The notes under the pieces are model-generated. The model made no database searches. It had not been told where the DNA came from and was given only the letters and a program-made list of their open reading frames with translations. A stretch of DNA of 64,000 nucleotides from an uncultured Microbulbifer sp. (lineage in GTDB: Bacteria; Pseudomonadota; Gammaproteobacteria; Pseudomonadales; Cellvibrionaceae), in contig NZ_CAJXKH010000006.1 of NCBI RefSeq assembly GCF_913055755.1, positions 1 to 64,000 on the forward strand, written 5' to 3'. Numbering within the stretch: position 1 is the stretch's first letter; the number at the start of each line of letters is the position of its first letter. Both the position numbers and the translations under genes were made by a program. This document shows, piece by piece, positions 12,008 through 20,851 of the stretch.

Positions 12008-12882
12008 TGAAAGCTTTAATGGCCTTTCTGGTTTGTCTGCTGCCGGTTTTTGCTACAGCCAATACGATTTTCTATCAGCCCCACAATACCGATGGGGTTC
12101 TCGGGGGAAATGAATGGCAGGAAATCTTTGCGGAGGCGAGAGACGCTGGCTTTACCAGTATTGTCGTGCAGTGGAGTCGTTACGGAGATGCGGATTTCGG
12201 GGGTGCTGGTGGATGGCTTGAGCAGGTTGTAGGTATAGCCCATGACCAGGGGTTGAGTGTGGTGATGGGCCTGTATTCTGATCCGGATTTCTTTACCCGT
12301 ATAACGGGGACGGATTTTGAAGTCGGCGCATATCTCAACAGTTACCTGGTGAAGAATTTGCGGATACTTGAGCAGTTGGCAGCTAGGCCTGTGCAGAAAA
12401 AAATTTCTGGTTGGTATCTGCCGGCAGAGTTTGATGACCGATACTGGTTTTCCGTTAAACGTCAAAATTTGCTCCGCGACCAATTGGGGAAATGGGACGC
12501 GGCACTTGCAGAACGCACGTCCAAACCCTGGTCGACAACAAGCTTTTTTACGGGGTGGCAGTCTCCGGCCAACTACGCGGACTGGTTGCGGGGTTTGAAA
12601 TACGATATCTGGATTCAGGACGGAAGCGGTACAGGAGTTTTAACCGACGGGCAGCGGACGTTCTACCTTGATGCTATCGATAAAGTGAATAGCGGGGTGA
12701 TTGTTGAGGCTTTCCAGCAGCGCAATGACGAAGAGAAGTTTGTGGCGCAGCCCCGTGACCAGGAGGAGGTCCGGCTTCTCGAAAAAAACTATCGCGGACT
12801 TGGTTTTCAGCGGGTTGGCTATTTTTCACTGAGATACATGCCGTTCGCGAGGGGCAGACTTTGTGGTTCGTGCAAGAGTTAG
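12007..12882 (+). CDS. Exported DUF4434-type protein (YbcH-like position)
   Basis: The 291-residue protein has a signal peptide ending near FATA-NT (residue 19). The body looks like a TIM-barrel DUF4434 protein: a Trp/Phe-rich start, IVVQWSRYGD near 55, VVMGLYSDPDFF near 90 and GWYLPAEFDDRYW near 140, where acidic residues could form an active site. E. coli ybcH sits beside nfrA and nfrB and encodes a protein of similar size; I could not align the two. It may bind or trim the glycan in the periplasm. Its start codon shares a base with the nfrA stop (TGATG), so it is the last gene of the operon before a terminator. Confidence 0.72.
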   Translation: MKALMAFLVCLLPVFATANTIFYQPHNTDGVLGGNEWQEIFAEARDAGFTSIVVQWSRYGDADFGGAGGWLEQVVGIAHDQGLSVVMGLYSDPDFFTRITGTDFEVGAYLNSYLVKNLRILEQLAARPVQKKISGWYLPAEFDDRYWFSVKRQNLLRDQLGKWDAALAERTSKPWSTTSFFTGWQSPANYADWLRGLKYDIWIQDGSGTGVLTDGQRTFYLDAIDKVNSGVIVEAFQQRNDEEKFVAQPRDQEEVRLLEKNYRGLGFQRVGYFSLRYMPFARGRLCGSCKS

Positions 12883-12977
12883 TCTGTACTGGTTCGACGT
12901 GTCCTTTAAGGTTGGGTGAGACAAGGGGAGCGATACTGTTAATGTTTCCGCGGTGATGGGGTGTTACTCAGAAGGCA

Positions 12978-13008
12978 AAAAAATACCCCGCATTGCGGGG
13001 TATTTTGC
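12978..13008. terminator. Bidirectional terminator between convergent units
   Basis: A 9-bp perfect stem ATACCCCGC / GCGGGGTAT with an ATT loop has A and T runs on its two sides. It lies between the end of the Nfr-like operon and the end of the iron permease gene and can serve both. Confidence 0.88.
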
Positions 13009-13020
13009 GTCTATCGGCAA

Positions 13021-14949
13021 TTAACCAGCAGTCTTTGAGGGGGCTGCCTGGCCTCCAGTGTGCCGCTCCTTCAGCAGGAGATAGAGCGACACGATCAGGA
13101 TTATTGTCTGGACGCTAATGCCTTCCCAGGTTGAGTAGATACCCAGCCAGTCGAAGCTAAAGTCTACCGGCAGTGACGTCATACTGATTAACGCCGCTTC
13201 CTGCAGTGCAGCAATGGCCTTGCCGGCAAGGATGAAGGACAGCGCCAGCAGGATGAAGGTCGTGGCAGAGAAGAACTTGCCGATCGGCAGGCGCTTCGAG
13301 AAACGCACCATCAGCCAGCCGAACACCACCAATAGCGCCACACCGGTGAGCAGGCCGCCCCACAGAGAGGATTCCTGTCCCGCGGTGGTCTGGCTCAACA
13401 GCGCTTGGTAGAACAGGATGGTCTCGAAGATTTCGCGGTATACCGCGATAAACGACAGACCGGCGATCCCCCACAGGGTTCCGGCGCCCAGATGCTTGTT
13501 GATGTTGTCGTGAATATAGCGCTGCCACTCGTGGGCCTGGGTTTTGCTGTGCATCCAGAAGCCCACATAAAAGAGCACGGCTGCGGCCACGGCTGCGGCG
13601 ACGCCTTCCATGATTTCACGGCTGGCGCCACTGATGGTGACCAGGTTCTGGGCTGCCAGCCAGGTGGCGAAGCCAGCGGCAAACGCCGCAATCCAGCCGA
13701 AGTGCACATATTTGATGGCATCCCGGCGCTCGGTCTTGATCAACACCGTGGAGAGCGCAATGACAACCAGCAGTGCTTCCAGGCCTTCACGGAGGAGGAT
13801 GATCAGGCTGGCGAGAAACAGCGCGCCGCTGGAAAGACTGCCGCCTTCAATCAGTTCTTTGGCCTGGTCCAGGCGGTCAAATATTGCCTGGAAATTGCTG
13901 GTGACCTCAGCAGGGTCACTGTCTGCGTTGAGTTGGCCGCGCAGGGCCAGCAGGTCGCGTTCAATGGACAGTCTCAGCGCACTGTCGTGAGAGTTGAGGC
14001 TGCTTTCCGCCAGCTCGAAACCGTCCAGGTAAGCGCTGATGGCCAGGGTGCGCGCATCACTGTAATCGCCTGCGTTGTAGGCAGCCTGTGCTGCCTCTAG
14101 TTGGCTGCGGGCAACATCAATGGAGGAGGCGCCGCCTTTGCTTGCCGTGAACAGGGAGGCAGGATTCGCCCGCAGGGCCGCGATTTGCTCGTCGCGGATT
14201 TCGGCTTTATTGCTTTTCAGTACGTTAGGGCTGTACTGGACCAGGTCGTTGAGGGTGATCGCTCCGGTGCCTTGGGGTGCGTCAGCTCCGGCAAACGCTT
14301 TGCCACCCACATAAAAAGCCAGGGACCAGCGCTGCTGATCATCCAGCGCCTTGAAGGCGGTCATGCCCGTGCCGTCGATGCCGCTGCTGATGGCGTCGTA
14401 CAGTCCGAGCAGCGAACGGTTGTCTGCTCGCTCGCGGTCGTGAAAGTCCGTGGGAGGTGGTTCCAGCTGTGCGGCGAGCGCACCGTCGCCCTTGCCTTCG
14501 ACCCCGTGGCAGCTCACGCACTGCTGCTGGTAAATGGCCGCGGTTTCTTCCGTTGGCAATAACTTGGAAGGCAGGGAAAGCTGGGGGGAGATTTCCAACA
14601 GGCTTTGGCGCAGCGCAGCGGTGTGCTTTTGCACCTCAGCGAGCCCCGCCTTGTTGTCAATTGCCAGTTTCAGCGCCTTCGTCTGACGCTCGATGGCTGC
14701 GGATTTTCCAGACGCCGGGAGTGCCCTGCCGCGGTCTAGCAGTAACTGTGAAAACTCCTGCATTTCGGCGTATTCGTCGTTGTTGACGATTTTGCCGTCG
14801 ACCACGGCTTCGGAGTAGTCGACGCCAATGTATTCCGCCATTTGCATCAGCTGGCGAAGCTCCAGCGGGTCTGCGGGCGCGGCCACAGTATTGGCAATCA
14901 GGCTGCCGGCAAGCAGTAGTGTCGACAGAATCTGGAAAACGTAACGCAT
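13021..14949 (-). CDS. FTR1-family iron permease with N-terminal cytochrome c domain
   Basis: The 642-residue protein has a signal peptide (to about residue 24), a helical region and a class I cytochrome c domain with the haem site CVSCHGVEGKGDG (about 144-156) and a distal Met in GTGMTAF. A second helical linker follows. The C-terminal half has about seven TM segments with the two FTR1 iron-binding motifs, REGLE (about 385) and YREIFE (about 502). FTR1/EfeU proteins import iron through the inner membrane, and here the haem domain may carry out the linked redox step. A Fur-box-like site lies just upstream (14997-15015), so iron-repressed expression is likely. I do not see an EfeO or EfeB gene beside it. 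Confidence 0.9.
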   Translation of the reverse strand: MRYVFQILSTLLLAGSLIANTVAAPADPLELRQLMQMAEYIGVDYSEAVVDGKIVNNDEYAEMQEFSQLLLDRGRALPASGKSAAIERQTKALKLAIDNKAGLAEVQKHTAALRQSLLEISPQLSLPSKLLPTEETAAIYQQQCVSCHGVEGKGDGALAAQLEPPPTDFHDRERADNRSLLGLYDAISSGIDGTGMTAFKALDDQQRWSLAFYVGGKAFAGADAPQGTGAITLNDLVQYSPNVLKSNKAEIRDEQIAALRANPASLFTASKGGASSIDVARSQLEAAQAAYNAGDYSDARTLAISAYLDGFELAESSLNSHDSALRLSIERDLLALRGQLNADSDPAEVTSNFQAIFDRLDQAKELIEGGSLSSGALFLASLIILLREGLEALLVVIALSTVLIKTERRDAIKYVHFGWIAAFAAGFATWLAAQNLVTISGASREIMEGVAAAVAAAVLFYVGFWMHSKTQAHEWQRYIHDNINKHLGAGTLWGIAGLSFIAVYREIFETILFYQALLSQTTAGQESSLWGGLLTGVALLVVFGWLMVRFSKRLPIGKFFSATTFILLALSFILAGKAIAALQEAALISMTSLPVDFSFDWLGIYSTWEGISVQTIILIVSLYLLLKERHTGGQAAPSKTAG

Positions 14950-14996
14950 GAAAAGCTGTCCATAGGGCTTAAGTTATCAAGTTGCGTAATATTATT

Positions 14997-15015
14997 GATA
15001 ATGATTCTCACAATA
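14997..15015 (-). promoter_or_regulatory. Fur box
   Basis: The 19-base site GATAATGATTCTCACAATA matches 14 of 19 positions of the Fur consensus, including the first nine. It lies 48 bases before the start of the iron permease gene. It is also about 118 bases before the glutathione peroxidase gene on the other strand. Confidence 0.72.
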
Positions 15016-15132
15016 AAGCCCTGCAGGCCAGATAAGAGGAATTTAGCGGGGTAAGCAGGAGGAACGGGGGGTTCTTGCTATTTAGGTTGTGTGCAATATA
15101 ATTGTGGGCACTCTAACCCTGAGGAGGCTTTT

Positions 15133-15612
15133 ATGGCGGATTTATTCCAGATACCGGTGAAAACCAGTGAAGGCAGCGAAGCGACCCTGGATCAGTACAA
15201 GGGGAAGGTGCTGCTGATCGTGAATACGGCCAGCAAGTGCGGATTTACCCCCCAGTACAAGGGGCTGGAGGAGTTGTTCCAGCAGTACAAGGACCGCGGG
15301 CTGGTAGTTCTCGGGTTCCCCTGCAACCAGTTCGGAAAGCAGGAGCCGGGCAGTGACAGCGAGATCCAGCAGTTTTGCGAGTTGAACTACGGGGTCAGCT
15401 TCCCGGTGTACGCAAAGCTGGAAGTTAACGGTGACGGTGCGCACCCGCTCTTTTCCTATTTAAAAAAGCAGGCACCCGGGATTCTCGGTACCCAGGGGAT
15501 CAAATGGAATTTCACCAAGTTTCTCGTCAATCGCGACGGTGAGGTGGTGAATCGTTACGCGCCCAAAGACAAGCCGGAAGAGCTTGCTGCGGATATTGAG
15601 CAGCTGCTCTGA
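15133..15612 (+). CDS. Glutathione peroxidase family thiol peroxidase
   Basis: The 159-residue protein has the thioredoxin fold and the three signatures of the family: NTASKCGFTPQY with the peroxidatic Cys, GFPCNQFGKQEPG with the Gln, and the KWNFTKFLV Trp region. Bacterial members reduce hydrogen and organic peroxides, usually with thioredoxin. The ATG at 15133 follows GAGGAGG and gives the usual family length. An upstream in-frame ATG at 15091 would add 14 unlikely residues. The stop overlaps the start of the OhrR-like regulator by one base, which ties this peroxidase to organic peroxide sensing. Confidence 0.93.
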   Translation: MADLFQIPVKTSEGSEATLDQYKGKVLLIVNTASKCGFTPQYKGLEELFQQYKDRGLVVLGFPCNQFGKQEPGSDSEIQQFCELNYGVSFPVYAKLEVNGDGAHPLFSYLKKQAPGILGTQGIKWNFTKFLVNRDGEVVNRYAPKDKPEELAADIEQLL

Positions 15613-16088
15613 TGGAAGAGGATACCTCCAGGTCGGATCTGGCGCTGGACCGCCAGCTCTGCTTTGCCCTCTATGCCTGCTCGCGGGCAATGATCCGCGC
15701 ATACCAGCCAATGTTGCGGGAGCTGGGCATTACCTATCCCCAGTACCTGGTTCTGCTGTTGCTATGGCAGTGGGACCAGGACGGCAGGCCGGTCAGTGAG
15801 TGGACGGTAAGCGCACTGGGCGCACGCCTGATGCTGGACTCGGGTACCCTGACGCCGCTGCTCAAACGCATGGAAAAGCAGGGGCTGGTCTCTCGTCGCC
15901 GCTGGGAGTCGGATGAGAGGGTGACCCTGGTCGGGCTCACGGAAGGGGGGCTTGCACTGCGGCCAAAGGCCCAGGCCTGGAGGGACCGGGCGCTGGGCGA
16001 GCTGGCAGTTCCCGCGGAGCGTTTGTCTGCATTACACAGGGAGTTGTGGCTGCTGTTGGATGAACTGCAGCCGGATGGGAAAATTTAG
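15612..16088 (+). CDS. ohrR: OhrR-type MarR family peroxide-sensing regulator
   Basis: The 158-residue winged-helix protein matches OhrR closely at the N-terminus. QLCFALY holds the sensing Cys17, and LGITYPQYLVLLLLW and LDSGTLTPLLKRMEKQGLVSR form the DNA-recognition part. OhrR represses peroxidase genes until its Cys is oxidised by organic hydroperoxide. A second Cys23 lies nearby and might form a disulphide. Here the regulator follows a glutathione peroxidase rather than the usual ohr gene, with a one-base overlap (TGATG). I infer that it controls this two-gene operon. Confidence 0.87.
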   Translation: MEEDTSRSDLALDRQLCFALYACSRAMIRAYQPMLRELGITYPQYLVLLLLWQWDQDGRPVSEWTVSALGARLMLDSGTLTPLLKRMEKQGLVSRRRWESDERVTLVGLTEGGLALRPKAQAWRDRALGELAVPAERLSALHRELWLLLDELQPDGKI

Positions 16089-16169
16089 GATGTTTGTTTT
16101 TGCTTGTTCGCTAATGCACTTTTATTTTTGCTTAATCGTGCATTTTTGCATGGCAAAATAGGATGAATG

Positions 16170-16199
16170 TTGATTTTGCCTGACTGGAAAACGTATAGT
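16170..16199 (+). promoter_or_regulatory. Possible sigma70 promoter of leuA
   Basis: TTGATT (16170-16175) and TATAGT (16194-16199) are 18 bases apart and lie about 65 bases before the candidate leader ORF. The match is fair, not strong. Confidence 0.4.
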
Positions 16200-16263
16200 C
16201 GGCCCTGCGGTCACTGCGACCGATCACAGGCAAATCCCTACTAACCAGATAGAAGCAACAGCC

Positions 16264-16425
16264 ATGTCCGTCACTATCCCGATAGTGCAAGTCCGGTGCC
16301 CGGTCTCTTCCGGATCCCTTTCTATTTTTCCCCCGGCCATGTCAGCGCGCAACAGCGCCCACCCAGCCTGCCTATCTGCTCGCCTGCTAGCGCTCCCGCT
16401 ACGACTGCCGCCTTGCGGCATATAA
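16264..16425 (+). CDS. Candidate leucine-rich leader peptide of leuA
   Basis: An ATG at 16264 opens a 53-codon frame ending in TAA. Near the end, six of twelve codons are Leu, in the run CLSARLLALPLRL, and three are CTA, a codon that should be rare in this GC-rich genome. A hairpin (16480-16498) follows 55 bases later. No strong ribosome site precedes the ATG (only AGAAG). The reading as a Leu attenuator peptide is my inference. The ORF could also be chance. Confidence 0.33.
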   Translation: MSVTIPIVQVRCPVSSGSLSIFPPAMSARNSAHPACLSARLLALPLRLPPCGI

Positions 16426-16479
16426 TTTTATTCCCGTACCTCACGACAGAATTCCGCACTAAATTTGAGCAGCGCGTAG

Positions 16480-16498
16480 ACAGCGGCTTAACCGCTGT
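16480..16498 (+). terminator. Attenuator-like hairpin before leuA
   Basis: A 7-bp stem ACAGCGG / CCGCTGT closes a CTTAA loop and is followed by TTT, 33 bases before the leuA start. It is weak as a terminator, but its place after a Leu-rich ORF fits an attenuator. Confidence 0.35.
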
Positions 16499-16531
16499 TT
16501 AGCCTCGGGCCAGCTTAGGAGAAGAGCCCTG

Positions 16532-18067
16532 ATGAACACTAAAAAAGATAAATTAGTCATTTTTGATACCACTCTGCGCGACGGTGAGCAGAGCCCCGGC
16601 GCCTCCATGACCAAAGAGGAAAAGATCCGAATCGCCACCATGCTCGAGCGCATGAGGGTGGACGTGATCGAGGCAGGCTTTGCCATTGCCAGCCAGGGGG
16701 ATTTCGAGGCGGTGCAGGCGGTGGCGGAGATCGTCAAGGACTCCACCGTGTGCAGCCTTGCCCGCGCCGTCGGGCCGGATATCATCCGCGCCGGCGAAGC
16801 CCTGAAAAAGGCCAACTCCGGCCGCATTCACACCTTTATCGCCACCTCTCCGATCCATATGAAGTACAAGTTGCAGATGGATCCGGAAGATGTGCTGCGC
16901 CAGGCGGTGGAAGCGGTAAAAACCGCACGCCAGTTTACCGATGACGTGGAGTTCTCGCTGGAAGACGGCAGCCGCTCGGAGCCGGATTTCATGTACCGGA
17001 TTATCGAAGCCGTGATCAAGGCCGGTGCCGGCACCATCAATATTCCGGATACCGTAGGCTATGGCGAACCCGGTGAATACGGAGCCATGTTCAAGCGGGT
17101 GATCGAGAATGTACCCAACTCGGACATGGCCATCTTTTCCACCCACTGCCACAACGACCTCGGTCTCGCGGTGGCCAACTCCCTGTCCGCGGTGATGAAC
17201 GGTGTGCGTCAGGTGGAGTGCACCATCAACGGCCTCGGCGAGCGCGCCGGCAACGCGTCACTGGAAGAAATCGTGATGGCTGTGCGCACCCGTCAGGATC
17301 TCTATCCGGTGGAAACCCGCATCGACACCACCCACATAGTGCCGACCTCGCGACTGGTTTCTTCCATTACTGGCTTCCCGGTACAGCCAAACAAGGCCAT
17401 CGTCGGTGCCAATGCCTTCGCCCACGAGTCCGGCATTCACCAGGACGGCGTGCTCAAGCACCGCGAAACTTACGAGATCATGCGCGCGGAAGACGTGGGT
17501 TGGGGCCAGAACCGCCTGGTACTGGGCAAGCACTCCGGCCGCGCTGCGGTAAAAGCGCGCTACGAAGAGCTGGGTGTGAATTTCTCCGACCCGGCGGAGT
17601 TCAACGTGCTGTTCCAGCGCTTCAAGGATCTGGCGGACAAGAAGCACGAAATCTTTGACGAAGACTTGCAGTCGCTGATTTCCGGTGCCGCAGATCCGGT
17701 TGAGCACTACCAGCTGCAGGAGCTGGAGGTGCTCAGCAAGAGCGGTACCACCCCGCACGCGCAATTGCAGCTGCAGATCGACGGTGAAACCTCCCTCTGC
17801 AGTGCCGAGGGCAGCGGCCCGGTAGATGCCATCTTCAAGGCTATCGAGTCCGTGGCGGACAGCAAGACGGACCTGAAACTATATTCCGTAAACGCGGTTA
17901 CCCAGGGTACCGACTCCCAGGCCGGTGTTACTGTGCGCCTGGAGCGGGAAGGCCGGTTGGTGAATGGGGTCGGTGCGGATACCGATGTGCTCGTTGCATC
18001 CGCCAAAGCCTACCTGGATGCTTTAAACTTGCTCGCCAGCAACAGTAGCAAACAGCAGGGCGTTTAG
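16532..18067 (+). CDS. leuA: 2-isopropylmalate synthase
   Basis: The enzyme condenses acetyl-CoA with 2-oxoisovalerate, the first step of leucine synthesis, in the cytoplasm. [15 protein letters not shown] (about 10-25), the metal-site HCHNDLG (about 205), [13 protein letters not shown] (about 234) and HESGIHQDG (about 297) are the standard LeuA motifs. The last 130 residues form the allosteric LeuA dimer domain, for leucine feedback inhibition. At 511 residues it has the length of the long E. coli-type enzyme. AGGAGAAG precedes the ATG. No leuBCD follows in this window. Confidence 0.97.
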   Translation: MNTKKDKLVIFDTTLRDGEQSPGASMTKEEKIRIATMLERMRVDVIEAGFAIASQGDFEAVQAVAEIVKDSTVCSLARAVGPDIIRAGEALKKANSGRIHTFIATSPIHMKYKLQMDPEDVLRQAVEAVKTARQFTDDVEFSLEDGSRSEPDFMYRIIEAVIKAGAGTINIPDTVGYGEPGEYGAMFKRVIENVPNSDMAIFSTHCHNDLGLAVANSLSAVMNGVRQVECTINGLGERAGNASLEEIVMAVRTRQDLYPVETRIDTTHIVPTSRLVSSITGFPVQPNKAIVGANAFAHESGIHQDGVLKHRETYEIMRAEDVGWGQNRLVLGKHSGRAAVKARYEELGVNFSDPAEFNVLFQRFKDLADKKHEIFDEDLQSLISGAADPVEHYQLQELEVLSKSGTTPHAQLQLQIDGETSLCSAEGSGPVDAIFKAIESVADSKTDLKLYSVNAVTQGTDSQAGVTVRLEREGRLVNGVGADTDVLVASAKAYLDALNLLASNSSKQQGV

Positions 18068-18093
18068 GTCCTGGTTGGGATTTGGGGATTAGA

Positions 18094-18891
18094 GTGAACG
18101 AACTACAGCGGACGGAATATCTTACGGCACTGGGTGTAACCAGTTATATGCCCAGGTTCCGCCTGCCGCTCGCCCCGGATCCGGTACAGGCGTTGCTGCC
18201 GCCAGCGGCGGAAGAGGTTGCCGAACCGCCCGCTGCAGCGGCATTGATGGCGGCAGTCGGTGCGGCAGAACCTGCGGCAACGGCCGCGGTGGCGACCGCG
18301 GCGGCGACCGCTCCGCCGTCCGCGGAATCTGCCCCGGTGGCGGATGTCGGCCGGGTCATCGGCAGCCTTACCGCTGAGACCAAAATTGCCGCACAACCGG
18401 CGAAGCCGGTTGCCGTGGCGCCGCCGGCGGAGCGGGTCGGCCCATTTGTGCTCAACTGCTGGTGGCTGGGGGGGGAGCTTCTCGCCATCGACAGTCGCGA
18501 GCCGGGCACCGCACTGCCGGTAGAGACCCTGTTTGGCAATATTGCCCGCGCCCTGGGGTGGCACCAGCTGGCGACAGAGCGGGACAAGCTCAGGTGGCCA
18601 CTGGCGGAGAACCCCTTTGCCGCGGCTGCTGGTGCCGAGGATGCCCGCGATACCTGCAGCAGCTGGCTGGAAGCCGCCTGCGCCAGGAAGCCGGTAAAGT
18701 CCATCTGGCTGATGGGGAGCCAGGCGCGGGAGTTCTGTGCCCCGGCCCCGCTGGAAGAACCGGTGAGCGAGTGGCAGGGTGCCAAAGTGGTGGGCATGCC
18801 CAGCCTCTCCGAGCTGCTTAACGAGCCCCTGCGCAAGCGGGACCTGTGGCAGCTGTTGCGCAAACTCTACCCGGAACACACGCGGCGCTGA
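18094..18891 (+). CDS. Enlarged HolD-like protein (putative DNA polymerase III psi subunit)
   Basis: The 265-residue protein has a short N-terminal block, LQRTEYLTALGVTSYMPR, and a C-terminal block, MPSLSELLNEPLRKRDLWQLLRKL. These resemble the chi-binding start and the end of E. coli psi (HolD). Between them lie an Ala/Pro-rich linker of about 100 residues and a globular middle part with several Trp. E. coli psi has only 137 residues. The next gene is rimI and prfC lies 4.5 kb on; E. coli has holD-rimI-yjjG-prfC, which supports the call. I chose the GTG at 18094 with GGGGA before it; a TTG at 18082 is possible. Psi would link the clamp loader to chi and SSB. Confidence 0.55.
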   Translation: MNELQRTEYLTALGVTSYMPRFRLPLAPDPVQALLPPAAEEVAEPPAAAALMAAVGAAEPAATAAVATAAATAPPSAESAPVADVGRVIGSLTAETKIAAQPAKPVAVAPPAERVGPFVLNCWWLGGELLAIDSREPGTALPVETLFGNIARALGWHQLATERDKLRWPLAENPFAAAAGAEDARDTCSSWLEAACARKPVKSIWLMGSQAREFCAPAPLEEPVSEWQGAKVVGMPSLSELLNEPLRKRDLWQLLRKLYPEHTRR

Positions 18892-18934
18892 TATCCTGCG
18901 TTTCCCCACGGTTGATCACGAAAGTTGCCCCGCT

Positions 18935-19429
18935 GTGAATGCTCCTTCAAGCCATCGCTCGCTGCCCGCCACCCCGCTGGCGGACCTGCACTTTGCCCGT
19001 GCCTCCGTTGCCGACTGTGATGCACTGGCGCGCCTCGCCCGCGAAGCACACACCCATCCCTGGAATGCCGGCCAGTATCGCGACAGCCTGAAATCCGGCC
19101 ACACCTGCTGGGTTTTGCGCGCCGCTGAGGGGCAGGATATTTTTGCCTGCTGTGTGACCAGTCAGCTGCTGGACGAGGTGGAAGTGCTCGATGTTGCCGT
19201 GGCCAGCAGCTGCCGGCGCCAGGGACTGGGGGCCAGTCTGTTGCAACAGGTGCTGGCGCAATTGCCGCAAGAAATCGCCCGCGTACTGCTGGAGGTGCGC
19301 GCGTCAAACCGCCCGGCCCGCAGCCTGTACCACAAGCTCGGTTTTTCCGAAGACGGCCGCCGCAAGAACTACTACCCGAAAGCCGACGGCAGCCGGGAAG
19401 ACGCGCTGCTGATGAGTCTGGTACTGTAG
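18935..19429 (+). CDS. rimI: Ribosomal protein bS18 alanine N-acetyltransferase
   Basis: This GNAT-fold enzyme acetylates the N-terminal alanine of ribosomal protein S18. The acetyl-CoA loop is CRRQGLGASLLQQVL (motif A), preceded by VEVLDVAV. EVRASNRPARSLYHKLGF is the typical RimI C-terminal motif. A GTG at 18935 is the only usable start after the holD-like stop and gives 164 residues against 148 in E. coli. It follows the holD-like gene by 43 bases, an order shared with E. coli. Confidence 0.88.
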   Translation: MNAPSSHRSLPATPLADLHFARASVADCDALARLAREAHTHPWNAGQYRDSLKSGHTCWVLRAAEGQDIFACCVTSQLLDEVEVLDVAVASSCRRQGLGASLLQQVLAQLPQEIARVLLEVRASNRPARSLYHKLGFSEDGRRKNYYPKADGSREDALLMSLVL

Positions 19430-19462
19430 TTGCCACCGCGTCCGCTGTATTACGGAAATTTC

Positions 19463-20851
19463 ATGCTATCCCCCAATACTCAGCCATCCCTGCTCGAAGG
19501 CCCGGTGGCCGCCCACCTGCATCGCCTCGCCCTGCCCATGGTCTGGGGCATTCTCGCCACCATGTCATTCAATGTGGTGGATACCTACTTTGTTGCCCAA
19601 TTGGGGGACCGGCAGCTGGCGGCGATGAGTTTTACTTTCCCGGTGGTGATGGTCATCAATGCCCTGGCAATCGGCCTGGGCGCCGGCACTTCTTCTGCAG
19701 TGGCGCGCGCATACGGGGCCGGAGATATGGCGCGGGTGCGCCGGCTGGTAACCGACGCCACGCTGCTCGCATTCATCATTGCGGTACTCGTCACCGCGCT
19801 CGGGCTCGTCACCGTGGGGCCCCTGTTCCGCCTGCTTGGTGCGGACGAATCGCTGCTGCCACTGGTGCGTGATTACATGCAGACCTGGTACCTGGGGGCG
19901 GTGTTTGCGGTGGTACCCATGGTGGCGCTTTCCGCCATGCGCGCCATCGGCAACAGCGCGCTGACCGGGCGTATCATGATCGCGGTCGCGGTGTTCAACC
20001 TGGTCCTGGACCCGCTGCTGATTTTCGGGTTGCTGGGCTTCCCGCGGCTGGAGTTGCAGGGGGCGGCACTGTCCACGGTCATCGCCCGCGCGGTGAGTTT
20101 TCTGGCCGCGCTGTACTTTCTGGTGCGCCGAGAGCAGATACTTGCCCTGCCGACCTTTCAGTGGGCCGCGCTCAGAGAGTCCTGGCGGACGTTGTTGGCA
20201 GTGGGGCTGCCGGCAATGGCCACCAACGTGATAATCCCCATGTCCGGAGGCGTGGTGGTGGCGCTGGTTGCTGTTCACGGTGTCGATGCCGTGGCCGGGT
20301 TGGGGGTGGCGCTGCGCATCGAGCCAATGGCGCTGATCGTGTTCTATGCGCTGTCTTCCATCGTCGGGCCATTTATGGGGCAGAATGCGGGTGCGGGCAA
20401 GGATGAACGCTTGCGGCAGACAGTGCAGGTACTGGGGCGCTTCTGTCTGCTTTTTGGTGTGTTGCTCGCCGCACTACTGTTTTTGCTCGGTGGGCCGCTG
20501 GCATCACTGTTCAGCGATTCTCCACAGGTGCTGGCGGTGGCCGTGGCTTACCTGAGCCTGGTGCCCTTCAGTTACTGCGGCTATGGCTTTGTGATGTCGG
20601 CGAATGCGGCATTCAATGGTCTCGGGCACCCGCTGCCCGGCACCCTGATTTCATTTCTGCGCGTGCTGGGTCTGTACCTGCCATTGGCATGGCTCGGCAA
20701 CACATTCTGGGGTATACAGGGGCTGTTTGCGGCAACCGCAGTCTCCAACCTGGTATTGGGGGCGGCGGCTTTCTTCTGGCTGCGGCACTATATCGGTGGG
20801 CAGGCGGCGGATACCGCCAATGGCGCTACGGAGCGGGAGGCTTCCCAATGA
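19463..20851 (+). CDS. MATE family multidrug/Na+ efflux transporter
   Basis: The 462-residue inner-membrane protein has about twelve TM segments in two repeats. The start of the first repeat, LALPMVWGILATMSFNVVDTYFVAQLG, is typical of MATE antiporters, which export cationic compounds against Na+ or H+. The ATG at 19463 is preferred over a TTG at 19430 because the added residues are not conserved. The stop overlaps the start of the next gene (ATGA). The substrate cannot be told from sequence. Confidence 0.9.
   Translation: MLSPNTQPSLLEGPVAAHLHRLALPMVWGILATMSFNVVDTYFVAQLGDRQLAAMSFTFPVVMVINALAIGLGAGTSSAVARAYGAGDMARVRRLVTDATLLAFIIAVLVTALGLVTVGPLFRLLGADESLLPLVRDYMQTWYLGAVFAVVPMVALSAMRAIGNSALTGRIMIAVAVFNLVLDPLLIFGLLGFPRLELQGAALSTVIARAVSFLAALYFLVRREQILALPTFQWAALRESWRTLLAVGLPAMATNVIIPMSGGVVVALVAVHGVDAVAGLGVALRIEPMALIVFYALSSIVGPFMGQNAGAGKDERLRQTVQVLGRFCLLFGVLLAALLFLLGGPLASLFSDSPQVLAVAVAYLSLVPFSYCGYGFVMSANAAFNGLGHPLPGTLISFLRVLGLYLPLAWLGNTFWGIQGLFAATAVSNLVLGAAAFFWLRHYIGGQAADTANGATEREASQ

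Larger units (their letters stand above)
16089..16531 (+). other. leuA upstream and leader region
   Basis: This 443-base gap holds a possible promoter (16170-16199), a 53-codon leader ORF with clustered Leu codons (16264-16425) and a hairpin (16480-16498) just before leuA. The arrangement resembles a translation-coupled leu leader. Confidence 0.4.
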
